From the NCBI RefSeq assembly GCF_000374045.1, contig NZ_KB893319.1, positions 170-64,169 on the forward strand: a stretch of DNA of 64,000 nucleotides. Direction: 5' to 3'. Numbering within the stretch: position 1 is the stretch's first letter; each line of letters opens with the position of its first letter. The notes below the pieces were generated by a model. That model saw nothing but the letters and a program-made list of their open reading frames with translations, was not told where the DNA came from and ran no database searches. Positions 51,063 through 62,303 of the stretch are shown piece by piece. The position numbers were made by a program, and so were the translations under genes. Origin of the DNA: Segetibacter koreensis DSM 18137. Lineage in GTDB: Bacteria; Bacteroidota; Bacteroidia; Chitinophagales; Chitinophagaceae.

Positions 51063-51926
51063 ATGAATTATAAACGCAGGAATTTTCTTAAAGTAGCTTC
51101 GGCATTTGCATCGGGAATAGCATTAACAGGTATAGGCGGTCAGTTAGCCGGTTGTGGTTCAACATCTAAATTAACTGGTAATAACAATAAATTTGGATTA
51201 CAACTTTATAGTCTTCGTGATGATTTACCCAAAGATCCTAAAGGTATTCTCACACAAGTAGCCTCCTTTGGATATAAGCAGTTAGAAGGTTTTGAAGGAC
51301 CGCAGGGCATTTATTGGGGAATGAAGAATACTGAGTTTAAGAGTTTTCTGGATCAATTGGGAATGCAGATAGTATCAAGTCACTGCAACTATAAAGAAGA
51401 CCTTGAGCGGAAAGCAGACGAGGCCGCTGCTATTGGAATGAAATATCTACTCTGCCCATATTTAGGGCCACAAAAAGACCTTGATGCATTTAAACGCGCC
51501 GCTGAAGGATTTAATAAAGCTGGTGAAATATGCAGGCAAAGAGGTCTTCGCTTCGCTTATCATAACCACGACTATTTATTTAAACAAGTAGAAGGTCAGT
51601 ATCCGCAGGATGTAATGATGCAGAATACTGACAAGAATTTAGTTGACTTCGAGCTGGACATGTATTGGGTAGTTGCAGCGGGACAAGATCCTATTGAATG
51701 GTTCAAAAAATATCCAAATCGCTTCAGGTTGGGTCACGTAAAAGACAAGAAGGGTGATGAGACTACAACCCTTGGAAAAGGTACAATTAATTACCCTGCT
51801 ATTTTAAAAGAAGCCGAAAAGCAAGGGATGCAATATTTTATTGTTGAGCAGGAACAGTATGAAGGAACAACACCTCTCGCCGCTGCTAAGGACGACGCAG
51901 AATATATGAAAAATTTAAAGGTGTAA
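51063..51926 (+). CDS. Tat-exported sugar phosphate isomerase/epimerase-like TIM-barrel protein
   Basis: A 287-residue protein with a Tat signal and lipobox (KRRNFLKVASAFASGIALTG, then QLAGC). The barrel starts with KFGLQLYSLRDDL; metal ligands are in FAYHNHDYLF, DFELDMYWV, GHVKDKKG and YFIVEQEQYEG. This is the third TIM-barrel protein of the locus and is closest to those of inosose-dehydratase/epimerase type in Bacteroidota. It probably processes an oxidised sugar in the periplasm. It follows the second subunit-3 gene by 42 bases. Confidence 0.88.
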   Translation: MNYKRRNFLKVASAFASGIALTGIGGQLAGCGSTSKLTGNNNKFGLQLYSLRDDLPKDPKGILTQVASFGYKQLEGFEGPQGIYWGMKNTEFKSFLDQLGMQIVSSHCNYKEDLERKADEAAAIGMKYLLCPYLGPQKDLDAFKRAAEGFNKAGEICRQRGLRFAYHNHDYLFKQVEGQYPQDVMMQNTDKNLVDFELDMYWVVAAGQDPIEWFKKYPNRFRLGHVKDKKGDETTTLGKGTINYPAILKEAEKQGMQYFIVEQEQYEGTTPLAAAKDDAEYMKNLKV

Positions 51927-51995
51927 AGACTATTCAGCATCTTTCAATTCTTAATCAAAAAAAAATAATCACTTTAATTAACATCAGCTATTATC

Positions 51996-52796
51996 ATGAA
52001 AAAACTAGTACAGAAATTATCTTTTTTATTTATTTTTCTATCAATTACTTTCTTTTCCATCAATGCTAATGCAGCCCCTGCTGCAAAAAATTCCCGTTAT
52101 TTTCAATTAAAAGTATATCATTATACAAATACACAACAAGAGACAATCATTGATAATTATCTTCAAAAGCAATTTATTCCCTCTTTGCATGCTTCTGGTA
52201 TCACCAACATTGGGGTTTTCAAGGCAATTGCAAATGATACAGCTGCAGACAAAAAAATGTATGTGTTTGTTCCTTTCTCATCCTTAAGCCAGTGGGAAAA
52301 GTATTCGGTAAAGTCTTCTTCTGATGATAAATCTTCAAATGCTTCTGATGAATATATTAATGCCCCCTCTGATAAGCCCGCATTTACAAGGATCGAAAAC
52401 ATTCTTTTAAAGGCATTCGAATTGATGCCTGCAATAACACCTTCAAAATTAACAGGCCCTAAAAGCGAAAGGGTATACGAGCTTCGTAGTTATGAAGGAC
52501 CTAGCGAAAAATTTTATAGAAATAAGGTGAAAATGTTTAACCAGGGTGGCGAAGTTGATATTTTTTCTCGCCTTGGTTTCAATCCTGTTTTCTATAGTGA
52601 AGTTATGTTTGGCTGCAAGATGCCTAATCTTATGTATATGACTTCTTTTGATAACATGCAATCAAGGGAGGCGCACTGGAAAGCTTTTAGTGATGACCCC
52701 GCCTGGAAAACATTGTCTGCCCTGCCAGAATATCAAAAAAACGTTTCTCACAGTGACATTTACTTTTTAAGACCCACAGAATATTCTGAACTATAA
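51996..52796 (+). CDS. Secreted NIPSNAP family protein
   Basis: A 266-residue protein with a signal peptide (1-27, ending NANAA). Two NIPSNAP ferredoxin-like domains can be seen: the first around FQLKVYHYTNTQQE (near 35), the second around RVYELRSYEGPSEKFYRNKVKMF split over its first strand and helix, ending in PNLMYMTSFDN and EAHWKAFSDDPAWK. The function is unknown; such proteins are common beside sugar-oxidation genes in Bacteroidota and Planctomycetota. It is in the same direction with gaps of 69 and 37 bases to its neighbours. Confidence 0.88.
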   Translation: MKKLVQKLSFLFIFLSITFFSINANAAPAAKNSRYFQLKVYHYTNTQQETIIDNYLQKQFIPSLHASGITNIGVFKAIANDTAADKKMYVFVPFSSLSQWEKYSVKSSSDDKSSNASDEYINAPSDKPAFTRIENILLKAFELMPAITPSKLTGPKSERVYELRSYEGPSEKFYRNKVKMFNQGGEVDIFSRLGFNPVFYSEVMFGCKMPNLMYMTSFDNMQSREAHWKAFSDDPAWKTLSALPEYQKNVSHSDIYFLRPTEYSEL

Positions 52797-52833
52797 ATAA
52801 GCTGTTTAAATCTCTATCTAAAAATTACGGATC

Positions 52834-53733
52834 GTGATGATTAAATTCCCATTTACTCTTTTTCTATCCGTAATTTTTTTTTATGGATCCTTTTCTACTT
52901 CACATGCAATAGCTCAAACAAACCCTGTGGTAATTCCACTTTGGGCTAATGGAGCCCCTGGTTTTGAAAATCGCCGAAATGAGCCTGAGCAGGCAAAAGA
53001 TTATTGGGTGAAAAATATTCATAATCCTTCGCTCACCGTTTTTTTACCGCCAAAAGAAAAAGCTACAGGAGCCGCCGTTATAATTTGCCCGGGAGGTGGT
53101 CACCGGGAACTGGTGTTTAACGCAGAAGGCGTAGAACCCGCAACTTTTCTAAATAAACTTGGTGTTGCTGCTTTTGTGCTCAAATACAGGCTCAGCCGCG
53201 AAGAAAACTCTCCTTATTCTATAGACAAGCATCCTCGTGAAGATGCTTATAGGGCCATGCGCCTGGTTCGAAGCCGGGCAAAAGAGTTCAATATTGATAC
53301 CGGTCGCATTGGAATGCTTGGTTTTTCTGCCGGAGGCGAAGTTGTTGCAATGGTTGCGTATGCACCTGGTAAAGGAGATGCAACAGCAACAGATCCAATT
53401 GACAGGTTAAATGGCAAACCGAATTTTCAAATGCTTATATACCCGGGGCCTTTGGGTATTCCTGACAGCATTGGCTCAGATGCTCCGCCGGCTTTCCTAC
53501 TCGCTGCCAATAACGACGCCTGCTGTTCCGAATCGGTTGTTCGTCTTCTCAAAGATTACCGGGCTGCAAAAGTTCCGGTTGAAGTACATCTGTATACGCA
53601 AGGCAGTCATGGTTTTAATATGGGCAACAGGTCGAAGCTTGCTTCATTACAAACCTGGCCTCAAAGAATGGCTGACTGGCTTGCTGATAACAACTTTCTT
53701 GATCCTGCAATTGGCCATAAAAATCATGAGTAG
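52834..53733 (+). CDS. Secreted alpha/beta hydrolase (BD-FAE/acetylxylan esterase-like)
   Basis: A 299-residue esterase with a signal peptide ending near Ala27 (AIAQ). The oxyanion motif is IICPGGGHREL, the nucleophile Ser165 in LGFSAGGEV, an Asp in LAANNDACC and the His in YTQGSHGFNMG. It probably removes acyl groups from carbohydrates in the periplasm, which would make the sugar accessible to the oxidising enzymes of the locus. It is the last clear member of the plus-strand group. Confidence 0.88.
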   Translation: MMIKFPFTLFLSVIFFYGSFSTSHAIAQTNPVVIPLWANGAPGFENRRNEPEQAKDYWVKNIHNPSLTVFLPPKEKATGAAVIICPGGGHRELVFNAEGVEPATFLNKLGVAAFVLKYRLSREENSPYSIDKHPREDAYRAMRLVRSRAKEFNIDTGRIGMLGFSAGGEVVAMVAYAPGKGDATATDPIDRLNGKPNFQMLIYPGPLGIPDSIGSDAPPAFLLAANNDACCSESVVRLLKDYRAAKVPVEVHLYTQGSHGFNMGNRSKLASLQTWPQRMADWLADNNFLDPAIGHKNHE

Positions 53734-53811
53734 TTTTTTAAAATAAAACCATGGTATTACAGTAACCGATAGATAAATAATAAGTTTGTGCTTATAATTT
53801 ATTTTTATTCA

Positions 53812-54774
53812 ATGAATAATTTTTTCCGTTACTTTTTATTATCCTTTATTTGTTTTTCTTTTAACACATATGCCCAACCCAGCATAGCTCCAACCTTTAA
53901 AATTATTCCTCTTGGCGTTAACGGTGGTCTCGATGAAAGCAATTTATCTTCCTATATGGTTGCTCCCGTTGGTAGCAATAGTTACATATGCTTAGACGCC
54001 GGTACCCTGCATTTTGGAATTGAGAAAGCAGTAAAAGCAAAGATCTTCAATTCAAGTACTTCAAATGTTTTAAGAAATTATATTAAAGGATATCTTATAT
54101 CTCACGCTCACCTCGATCATATTTCAGGGCTAATAATAAACTCACCAGAGGACACTGTAAAAAATATTTACGGCTTGCCTTATTGTCTTGACATCTTAAA
54201 AGATAAATATTTTACCTGGAGAAGCTGGGCAAATTTTGCGAATGAAGGTGATAAACCGACTCTCAAAAAATATTACTATACTTATTTGTCGCATGATAAA
54301 GAAACTTCTATTCAAAATACAGAAATGTATGTAAAAGCCTTTCCATTAAGTCATTCCAAACCTTATCAAAGTACAGCATTTTTGATTCGCTACGATAGCG
54401 CTTACTTGCTTTATCTGGGAGATACCGGCGCTGACGAAGTTGAAAAGACTAATAACCTGCATTTGTTGTGGCAGCAAGTTGCGCCGTTGGTAAAGACGAA
54501 GAAATTGAAGGGTATTTTTATAGAAGCTTCCTTTCCTGATCAACAACCGCAAAACCAGCTTTTTGGTCACCTTACACCCAGGCTATTGATGAATGAAATG
54601 CAAAACCTGGCGAAAATAACAGGAAAAGCTGCAATGAAGAATGTTGCTGTACTGATAACACACATAAAACCATCAGGCGATAGCGAAAGACAAATAAAAA
54701 GTCAATTATTTGAATTAAATACTCTTCAGGTTCATCTTATTTTTCCTAATCAGGGTGAGGTATTACAATTATAA
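53812..54774 (+). CDS. Class II 3',5'-cyclic-nucleotide phosphodiesterase, secreted
   Basis: A 320-residue metallo-beta-lactamase-fold protein of the class II cAMP phosphodiesterase (yeast PDE1/CpdP) family. A signal peptide ends after YAQ (residue 22). Metal ligands are HAHLDH (His98, His100, Asp102, His103), LSHS, LGDTGADEV and ITHIKPSG. It would hydrolyse cyclic AMP or related nucleotides in the periplasm. The GTG at 53788 would add eight residues ahead of the signal; ATG 53812 is better. It is 78 bases from the esterase gene, and its link with the sugar locus is unclear. Confidence 0.88.
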   Translation: MNNFFRYFLLSFICFSFNTYAQPSIAPTFKIIPLGVNGGLDESNLSSYMVAPVGSNSYICLDAGTLHFGIEKAVKAKIFNSSTSNVLRNYIKGYLISHAHLDHISGLIINSPEDTVKNIYGLPYCLDILKDKYFTWRSWANFANEGDKPTLKKYYYTYLSHDKETSIQNTEMYVKAFPLSHSKPYQSTAFLIRYDSAYLLYLGDTGADEVEKTNNLHLLWQQVAPLVKTKKLKGIFIEASFPDQQPQNQLFGHLTPRLLMNEMQNLAKITGKAAMKNVAVLITHIKPSGDSERQIKSQLFELNTLQVHLIFPNQGEVLQL

Positions 54775-54834
54775 AAAAATAAGATGATTTCCGAAAGATA
54801 AGTGAAAGGAAGTGTGCTTTAATTACTGTAAACT

Positions 54835-55034
54835 GAGCACCCGATAATATTCTAATAATTCATCAAGGGTAATACCAATGGAGGTAACATCCATAGCTTC
54901 ATAAAAATCGTCTTCAAACATTTCTTGGCAATTTTATAATTAACAATCGTACGAGTCAAAACAGATTTTCTTATTGAAAATTGCATTGGCTGTCTATTAA
55001 GACGATTAGAACGAGCAAAAAGATTACTAAGCAT
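54835..55034 (-). pseudogene. Frameshifted small protein gene (about 70 residues if restored)
   Basis: The frame from ATG 55034 reads MLSNLFARSNRLNR, then NYKIAKK, after which it becomes non-protein-like and stops. A -1 change at the AAGAAATG site continues as MFEDDFYEAMDVTSIGITLD and ELLEYYRVLSLQ to a TAA. The joined product, basic then acidic, has normal composition. Adding one A would restore it. It may be a damaged gene, two overlapping small genes or a sequencing error. Confidence 0.45.
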
Positions 55035-55060
55035 ATGTTAATAAAGAAAATAAATAAAAG

Positions 55061-55083
55061 GAGGCGCCTTAAACAAGCGCCTC
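55061..55083 (+). terminator. Terminator hairpin (GAGGCGC/GCGCCTC)
   Basis: A 7-bp GC stem with a 9-base loop, preceded by AAAAG and followed by TTTTT. Confidence 0.75.
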
Positions 55084-55106
55084 TTTTTCTATAGCCGGGT
55101 ACACTG

Positions 55107-55144
55107 AAAAGGCCATCTCATTAATAATGTTAGATGGCCTTTTT
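55107..55144. terminator. Bidirectional terminator downstream of the small DUF5679-like gene
   Basis: AAAAGGCCATCT pairs with AGATGGCCTTTT (12 bp, loop 13 bases), with A/T runs on both sides; it fits the end of the minus-strand gene at 55172. Confidence 0.85.
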
Positions 55145-55171
55145 GTAAATAAGTTTACAATTTATAAATGA

Positions 55172-55378
55172 TTAAAATCCTTTTTTGGCAACTCCATCTT
55201 CAATTGCCTTTAAAGCTTTTGCTTCACTTAATATTGCCGCCATTTTGTTGCCTTTACCATCATGGCCCCCAGCCATATAACCACCTCTTGCGGTTTTGGT
55301 TATAACAGCATCATGCATAGGAACATTTTTTTCTTTGGTCTTCAAACAATAGGCTTTAATCATTTTTTCATTATCCAT
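55172..55378 (-). CDS. Small conserved protein, DUF5679-like
   Basis: A 68-residue basic protein. The segment IKAYCLKTKEKNVPMHDAVI and then KTARGGYMAGGHDGKGNKMAA resembles the strand-turn pattern of DUF5679 and of topoisomerase-I-type zinc ribbons, but only one Cys is left, so it should not bind zinc. Function unknown. It has its own terminator and lies 212 bases from the 3' end of gyrB in the same direction; the stretch between them is A/T rich. Confidence 0.7.
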   Translation of the reverse strand: MDNEKMIKAYCLKTKEKNVPMHDAVITKTARGGYMAGGHDGKGNKMAAILSEAKALKAIEDGVAKKGF

Positions 55379-55590
55379 TGTTAAAATTTTTTAAGTTAGT
55401 AAATACAAAACCTTTAAAAACAGGGCACAATCTACAAATTTTTTAAGACATACAACTTATATCCAAAAAAGTGAGAAAGCTGTTTTCAAACTTAATTTCG
55501 TGTTTTACAATTTATCAAATATATATTACTTTTTTTAAGTAAAAGTGAGAAAAAGTACTTTTTCCACTTTTCTCACTTTTCAGCTATTCT

Positions 55591-58028
<2,438 letters not shown>

Positions 58029-58853
58029 ATGAAAAAAGTTCTTTTTGTATGCGATGGAAAAAACTTTTCGACAGGAGCTTTTGATTTTATTAAATCGCTC
58101 AATGAAACAGAGAAAATATTACTGACAGGTATTATTTTTCTATCGATAGATTACCGGATTCTTATACCAACCTCCATTTATCCTGACTTTGCCCCATTAG
58201 CAAGCCTGGTAGAGGATGAAAACGAAAATGTAGAAAACACCATAAAAGTCTTTAAAGAAGATTGTGTAAAAAACGGCATAGAATATAGACTGCATGAGGC
58301 TGGCCAATCGTGGAATGTAATTGACCTCGTAAAAGAATCCCGGTTTTCAGATTTATTGGTTATTAGTGAAGAAATGTTTTTTAAAAACTGGGGCGGCGAA
58401 CAACCAAACCATTTTATGCGCCAGGTAATGCATTACGCAGAGTGCCCGGTGATGGTTATTCCTGAAAACTATATACCTATCGAAAAAATAATGATTGCTT
58501 ATGATGGGAAACGACAATCTTTATTTGCCTTAAAATTGTTTTCCCTGCTTTTTCCAGCCTTTTCAAATCTTCAGACAACCATTATATATATTAAAAATGA
58601 GGAGAACGAAAATATTCCTGATATTGAATATCTTGAAGAATATACTTCCCGTCACTTCCCAAATCTGAACATTGAAAAACTTCATGCTTCAGCCTCTAAA
58701 AATTTAAGCGACAGCATACAGTTGGGTAAGGATACGTTATTAGTAACAGGTGCTTTCAGTCGCTCTGCTTTGTCTAACTTACTAAAGGAGAGTTTTGTCG
58801 AGAAAACAATAGAACGACATAGTGTTCCTGTATTTATTGCACATTCATCTTAA
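58029..58853 (+). CDS. Universal stress protein family protein
   Basis: A 274-residue protein built of two UspA-like halves (about 1-145 and 150-272). The first starts KKVLFVCDGKNFSTGAFDFI; the second KIMIAYDGKRQSLFALKLFS and ends with LLVTGAFSRSALSNLLKESF and HSVPVFIAH. The ATP-binding G-x2-G-x9-G-S/T loop is degenerate (GAFSRSALSNLL), so nucleotide binding is uncertain. Tandem UspA proteins are common in Bacteroidota and are linked to stress or energy status. It is convergent with xerD. Confidence 0.85.
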   Translation: MKKVLFVCDGKNFSTGAFDFIKSLNETEKILLTGIIFLSIDYRILIPTSIYPDFAPLASLVEDENENVENTIKVFKEDCVKNGIEYRLHEAGQSWNVIDLVKESRFSDLLVISEEMFFKNWGGEQPNHFMRQVMHYAECPVMVIPENYIPIEKIMIAYDGKRQSLFALKLFSLLFPAFSNLQTTIIYIKNEENENIPDIEYLEEYTSRHFPNLNIEKLHASASKNLSDSIQLGKDTLLVTGAFSRSALSNLLKESFVEKTIERHSVPVFIAHSS

Positions 58854-58921
58854 TTGCTTTTTGTTAAAAAAAAGAATGAGAACAATAATATTTTTATTAA
58901 AAACAAAATGGATAAAACTAC

Positions 58922-59830
58922 CTAATGCGTGCCCTTAAAAGCGGGATGAAATTGTTGCAAAGTACTCCTGAGAAAATCCCGGTCGAGATGGGTGTATATT
59001 TCCGTTGTGGTGATGCTTTCATGCCCCAGCATTTCCTGCACTGCACGCAGGTCTGCTCCGCCTTCTACAAGATGTGTTGCAAATGAGTGGCGAAAAGTAT
59101 GCGGAGAGATATTTTTAGTGATAGATGCTTTTTTCGCTAAATCTTTAATAATGTAAAATATCATTATTCTCGATAATTGCCCGCCTCTTTTATTTACAAA
59201 TAAAATGTCTTCACAGCCTTTTTTTAAAGGTACATGTACACGGATATTGTCTTTATACAATTTGATGTATTTAACCGCGTCCGCTCCAATTGGCACCAGT
59301 CTTTCTTTGTTTCCCTTACCTGTTACTCTTATAAAACCAACATCAAGATATAAGCAACTTATTTGCAGGTTTACAACCTCAGTTACACGAAGGCCGCAAC
59401 TATACATCGTCTCAAGAATAGCTTTGTTTCGTCCGCCTTCAGGTTTGCTTTGATCAATCTGTCCTATAATTTTTTCAATTTCATCAAAGCTCAACACATC
59501 GGGCAGACTTCGTTTAAGCTTTGGTGCTTCCAGCAAAGAGGTAGGGTCTACCGTTACAATATTTTCTATAAGACAATATTTGTAAAATCCTTTCAGGCCA
59601 GAGATTGTTCTTGCCTGGGAGGATGCCGTCATACCAAGTTCGCTCACCCATTTTATAAATTGCTGCAGATTTTTCATTTCTACATCTGCCGGACTCTTTT
59701 TCTGTTCGGTTGCAATCAAAAAAGTGGTTAGCTTTTCAACATCACGCATGTAAGCCTCCACGGAATTGTCACTTAGCGATTTTTCGAGTTGCAGGTACGC
59801 CTTAAAGCCTTTCTTATACGATTCCCACAT
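58922..59830 (-). CDS. xerD: Site-specific tyrosine recombinase XerD
   Basis: A 302-residue recombinase that resolves chromosome dimers at dif. The N-terminal SAM-like DNA-binding part is about 1-100. Catalytic residues: Arg in SCGLRVTEV, Lys in VTGKGNKERLVP, His-x-x-Arg in SPHTFRHSFATHL, His in LGHESITTTEIYTH and the nucleophile Tyr in IYTHLD. Length and order fit XerD/XerC; XerD is preferred on the KGNKERLVPIG and GADLRAVQEMLGH wording, but XerC cannot be excluded. No integrase-type context (att sites, phage genes) surrounds it. Confidence 0.9.
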   Translation of the reverse strand: MWESYKKGFKAYLQLEKSLSDNSVEAYMRDVEKLTTFLIATEQKKSPADVEMKNLQQFIKWVSELGMTASSQARTISGLKGFYKYCLIENIVTVDPTSLLEAPKLKRSLPDVLSFDEIEKIIGQIDQSKPEGGRNKAILETMYSCGLRVTEVVNLQISCLYLDVGFIRVTGKGNKERLVPIGADAVKYIKLYKDNIRVHVPLKKGCEDILFVNKRGGQLSRIMIFYIIKDLAKKASITKNISPHTFRHSFATHLVEGGADLRAVQEMLGHESITTTEIYTHLDRDFLRSTLQQFHPAFKGTH

Positions 59831-59969
59831 TTATCAAACGTTTAGCTGCAAGTTACTCTTTGAATTTGTCTGACAGGAGATTAGCCTACATTTTTCATCC
59901 TGTACAAATTTTATTTATGTATGGTCGCCTTTTGCTAAATGTTTTATTTACATATAAAAGATCAACCCT

Positions 59970-59977
59970 TACTTTTG
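59970..59977 (+). promoter_or_regulatory. Candidate -7 element (TACTTTTG) for icd
   Basis: TACTTTTG matches TAnnTTTG, with TTTA 19 bases upstream at 59947-59950 as the -33. The icd ATG is 34 bases downstream. Confidence 0.45.
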
Positions 59978-60011
59978 TAAACCTTTTAAAAAAAAATCTA
60001 AACTAATAACG

Positions 60012-61241
60012 ATGGCGGAAAAAATTAAAGTAGCCAATCCGGTTGTTGAATTGGATGGTGATGAGATGACACGAATTATCTGGAGATTTATCAAGGACAA
60101 ACTAATTCTTCCATATTTAGATGTGGATATTAAATATTATGATCTTGGTATTCAGCACCGCGATGAAACCAATGACCAGGTTACTATAGACTCTGCAAAT
60201 GCCATAAAACAATATGGTGTAGGCATTAAATGCGCTACCATTACTCCTGATGAGCAACGCGTAGAGGAATTTGGCCTGAAACAAATGTGGAAATCTCCCA
60301 ATGGAACCATTCGTAACATTTTAGATGGTACTGTTTTTCGTGAGCCAATCGTTATGAGTAATGTACCCCGCCTTGTTCCTAACTGGACCGCGCCGATCTG
60401 TATTGGTCGTCATGCATTTGGCGATCAGTACCGTGCTACCGACTTTGTAACCAAAGGCAAAGGAAAACTGACAGTAAAGTTTGAAGGTGAAGACGGAAAT
60501 GTACAGGAGTTTGAAGTGTACAATTTTAAAGGAGATGGCGTTGCATTGACCATGTACAATACCGATGAAAGCATTACAGGTTTTGCAAGAGCTTGTTTTA
60601 ACCAATCGTTGATGAAAGGATGGCCTTTGTACTTATCTACGAAAAATACCATTCTTAAAAAATATGATGGCCGCTTTAAAGATATTTTTGAGAATATTTA
60701 TCAAACCGAATTTAAAGCAAAATTTGATGCTGCCGGCCTTACTTACGAGCATCGCCTGATTGATGACATGGTTGCAAGCGCTTTGAAATGGCATGGCAAT
60801 TTTGTATGGGCTTGTAAAAATTATGATGGAGACGTACAAAGTGATACAGTAGCACAAGGGTTTGGTTCATTAGGATTAATGACCTCTACTTTGGTTACTC
60901 CTGATGGTACTGTTATGGAAGCCGAAGCTGCGCATGGCACTGTAACCCGCCACTACCGCGAGCACCAAAAGGGTAAGCCAACTTCTACCAACCCGATAGC
61001 TTCTATTTTCGCATGGACAAGAGGTCTTGAGTTTCGTGGAAAATTAGATAATAACCAGGAACTGATTAATTTCTGTCATGCTTTGGAGCAGGTGTGTATA
61101 GAAACAGTTGAAAGCGGAAAAATGACCAAAGACCTTGCAATAACTATAAAACCAAAAGTTGAGCACGGCACAGATTATTTGTACACCGAAGAATTTTTAG
61201 ATGCGTTAGATACGAATCTGAAAGCGAAGCTGGGTAAGTAA
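60012..61241 (+). CDS. icd: NADP-dependent isocitrate dehydrogenase (eukaryote-like type II)
   Basis: A 409-residue homodimeric IDH that oxidises isocitrate to 2-oxoglutarate in the TCA cycle. The type II pattern is clear: [12 protein letters not shown] at the start, [40 protein letters not shown] (substrate Ser and Arg), [14 protein letters not shown], and [11 protein letters not shown] with the metal Asp. The cofactor region [20 protein letters not shown] fits NADP use. It is followed by a strong terminator. Confidence 0.96.
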   Translation: MAEKIKVANPVVELDGDEMTRIIWRFIKDKLILPYLDVDIKYYDLGIQHRDETNDQVTIDSANAIKQYGVGIKCATITPDEQRVEEFGLKQMWKSPNGTIRNILDGTVFREPIVMSNVPRLVPNWTAPICIGRHAFGDQYRATDFVTKGKGKLTVKFEGEDGNVQEFEVYNFKGDGVALTMYNTDESITGFARACFNQSLMKGWPLYLSTKNTILKKYDGRFKDIFENIYQTEFKAKFDAAGLTYEHRLIDDMVASALKWHGNFVWACKNYDGDVQSDTVAQGFGSLGLMTSTLVTPDGTVMEAEAAHGTVTRHYREHQKGKPTSTNPIASIFAWTRGLEFRGKLDNNQELINFCHALEQVCIETVESGKMTKDLAITIKPKVEHGTDYLYTEEFLDALDTNLKAKLGK

Positions 61242-61263
61242 AAACCAAAACTAGATTTATAAG

Positions 61264-61289
61264 AAATGCCGGATGATTGTCCGGCATTT
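61264..61289 (+). terminator. Terminator after icd
   Basis: AAATGCCGGA pairs perfectly with TCCGGCATTT around a TGATTG loop, followed by TTG and more T. Confidence 0.9.
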
Positions 61290-61460
61290 TTGATTTACAA
61301 GTGCTTTATCTGTTCTTTATCCGAAGTAAGAAAATTCCGTGTTTGGACAGTGTTATTGAAAAAGGAAAAAAGAAAAGTATTGACTTTTAGTTATTAAATT
61401 TTTTAGGAAAATATTGTGGAAGTCTTATATTTTCGTGTTGCCTGCAATTACTAAAAGAAC

Positions 61461-62303
61461 ATGGAAACAAATAGAATCAAGCGTCTTTATAAGTTCGCAT
61501 CCTTAGATTCGGCAAAAAGAATAATTATAGGCGGTAAACTGAAATTTACAAAGCCGTTTGACTTTAATGATCCTTTCGATTGCAATATAGAAAGACTCAC
61601 GTTTGATGTATCCAAAACTGATGAAGAGTTTAAGATATACGAGAAAAGAATACGAGAAAAAGCACGGGCCGAACATGGAGATAGAATAAAAGAGCTTAAT
61701 TGGGCTGAACTTTATAAAAGAGTTCAAATTGGAAAAATCAAGAGATCAAAGATTTGTTCGTTCTCTACGATCAATGATCATCCATTATTATGGTCACACT
61801 ATGGCGATAAGCATTTAGGCGCTTGCTTAATTTTCGATAATACTGTAGCTATAGGAGAAAGATTTAAAGATGAGAAGAAGTTTAAACTTGGTATAGAAGG
61901 GTTAGTTGAATATAAAAAATTTAAGAAAGTTAATTTTTGCGAGAGCCGTATAAATGCACTTGCTCACCTTTTTTGTGTGAAAGGCAGGGATTGGGAATAT
62001 GAGAAGGAATACCGGATGATAACATTTGATTTGGATAATGAGTATATTGACTTTGAGCCCAATTTTTTAAAAGGAATCATTTTTGGTATGAAGGTTACAA
62101 ATCGAGAAATTGAAGCATTCAAAAAAGATGTGGCTAGTGTCTCCAATGCAATGGAATTTAAGGTTGCTGTTAAGAAAGATGAGTCTCTCAAAATTATTAA
62201 TTGGGATTGCCCAGGCGAACTATTTTCTAAGGAAACAAGGGTTATAGGTTTAAGTACTGATCCATTAATTAAAGGACTATTTGAAAGACTAGGTAGCGAA
62301 TAA
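61461..62303 (+). CDS. DUF2971 family protein
   Basis: A 280-residue cytoplasmic protein. The DUF2971 landmarks are LYKFASLDSAKRIIIGGKLK near the start, FTKPFDFNDPFDCN, the CSFS then HPLLWSHYGDKHLGACLIFD block, LVEYKKFKK, and RDWEYEKEYRMI. The function of DUF2971 proteins is not known; they appear sporadically in accessory regions. Here the gene starts the less regular part of the window and is followed by a GC-richer interrupted frame, which suggests acquisition by transfer. No signal peptide or membrane segment. Confidence 0.85.
   Translation: METNRIKRLYKFASLDSAKRIIIGGKLKFTKPFDFNDPFDCNIERLTFDVSKTDEEFKIYEKRIREKARAEHGDRIKELNWAELYKRVQIGKIKRSKICSFSTINDHPLLWSHYGDKHLGACLIFDNTVAIGERFKDEKKFKLGIEGLVEYKKFKKVNFCESRINALAHLFCVKGRDWEYEKEYRMITFDLDNEYIDFEPNFLKGIIFGMKVTNREIEAFKKDVASVSNAMEFKVAVKKDESLKIINWDCPGELFSKETRVIGLSTDPLIKGLFERLGSE

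Larger units (their letters stand above)
54775..55171. other. Gap with a broken small gene and two terminators
   Basis: This 0.4-kb stretch contains a frameshifted small gene on the minus strand (54835-55034) and two strong hairpins at 55061-55083 and 55107-55144. Nothing else was recognised. Confidence 0.6.

Noticed and set aside
39111-53733. Polysaccharide utilisation locus
   Set aside because: There is no SusC/SusD pair, sigma/anti-sigma pair or glycoside hydrolase in this stretch; the gene content points to oxidation of small sugars or glycosides.
58922-59830. Phage or integrative-element integrase
   Set aside because: The protein has XerC/D length and motifs, and there are no phage genes, attachment sites or tRNA genes around it.
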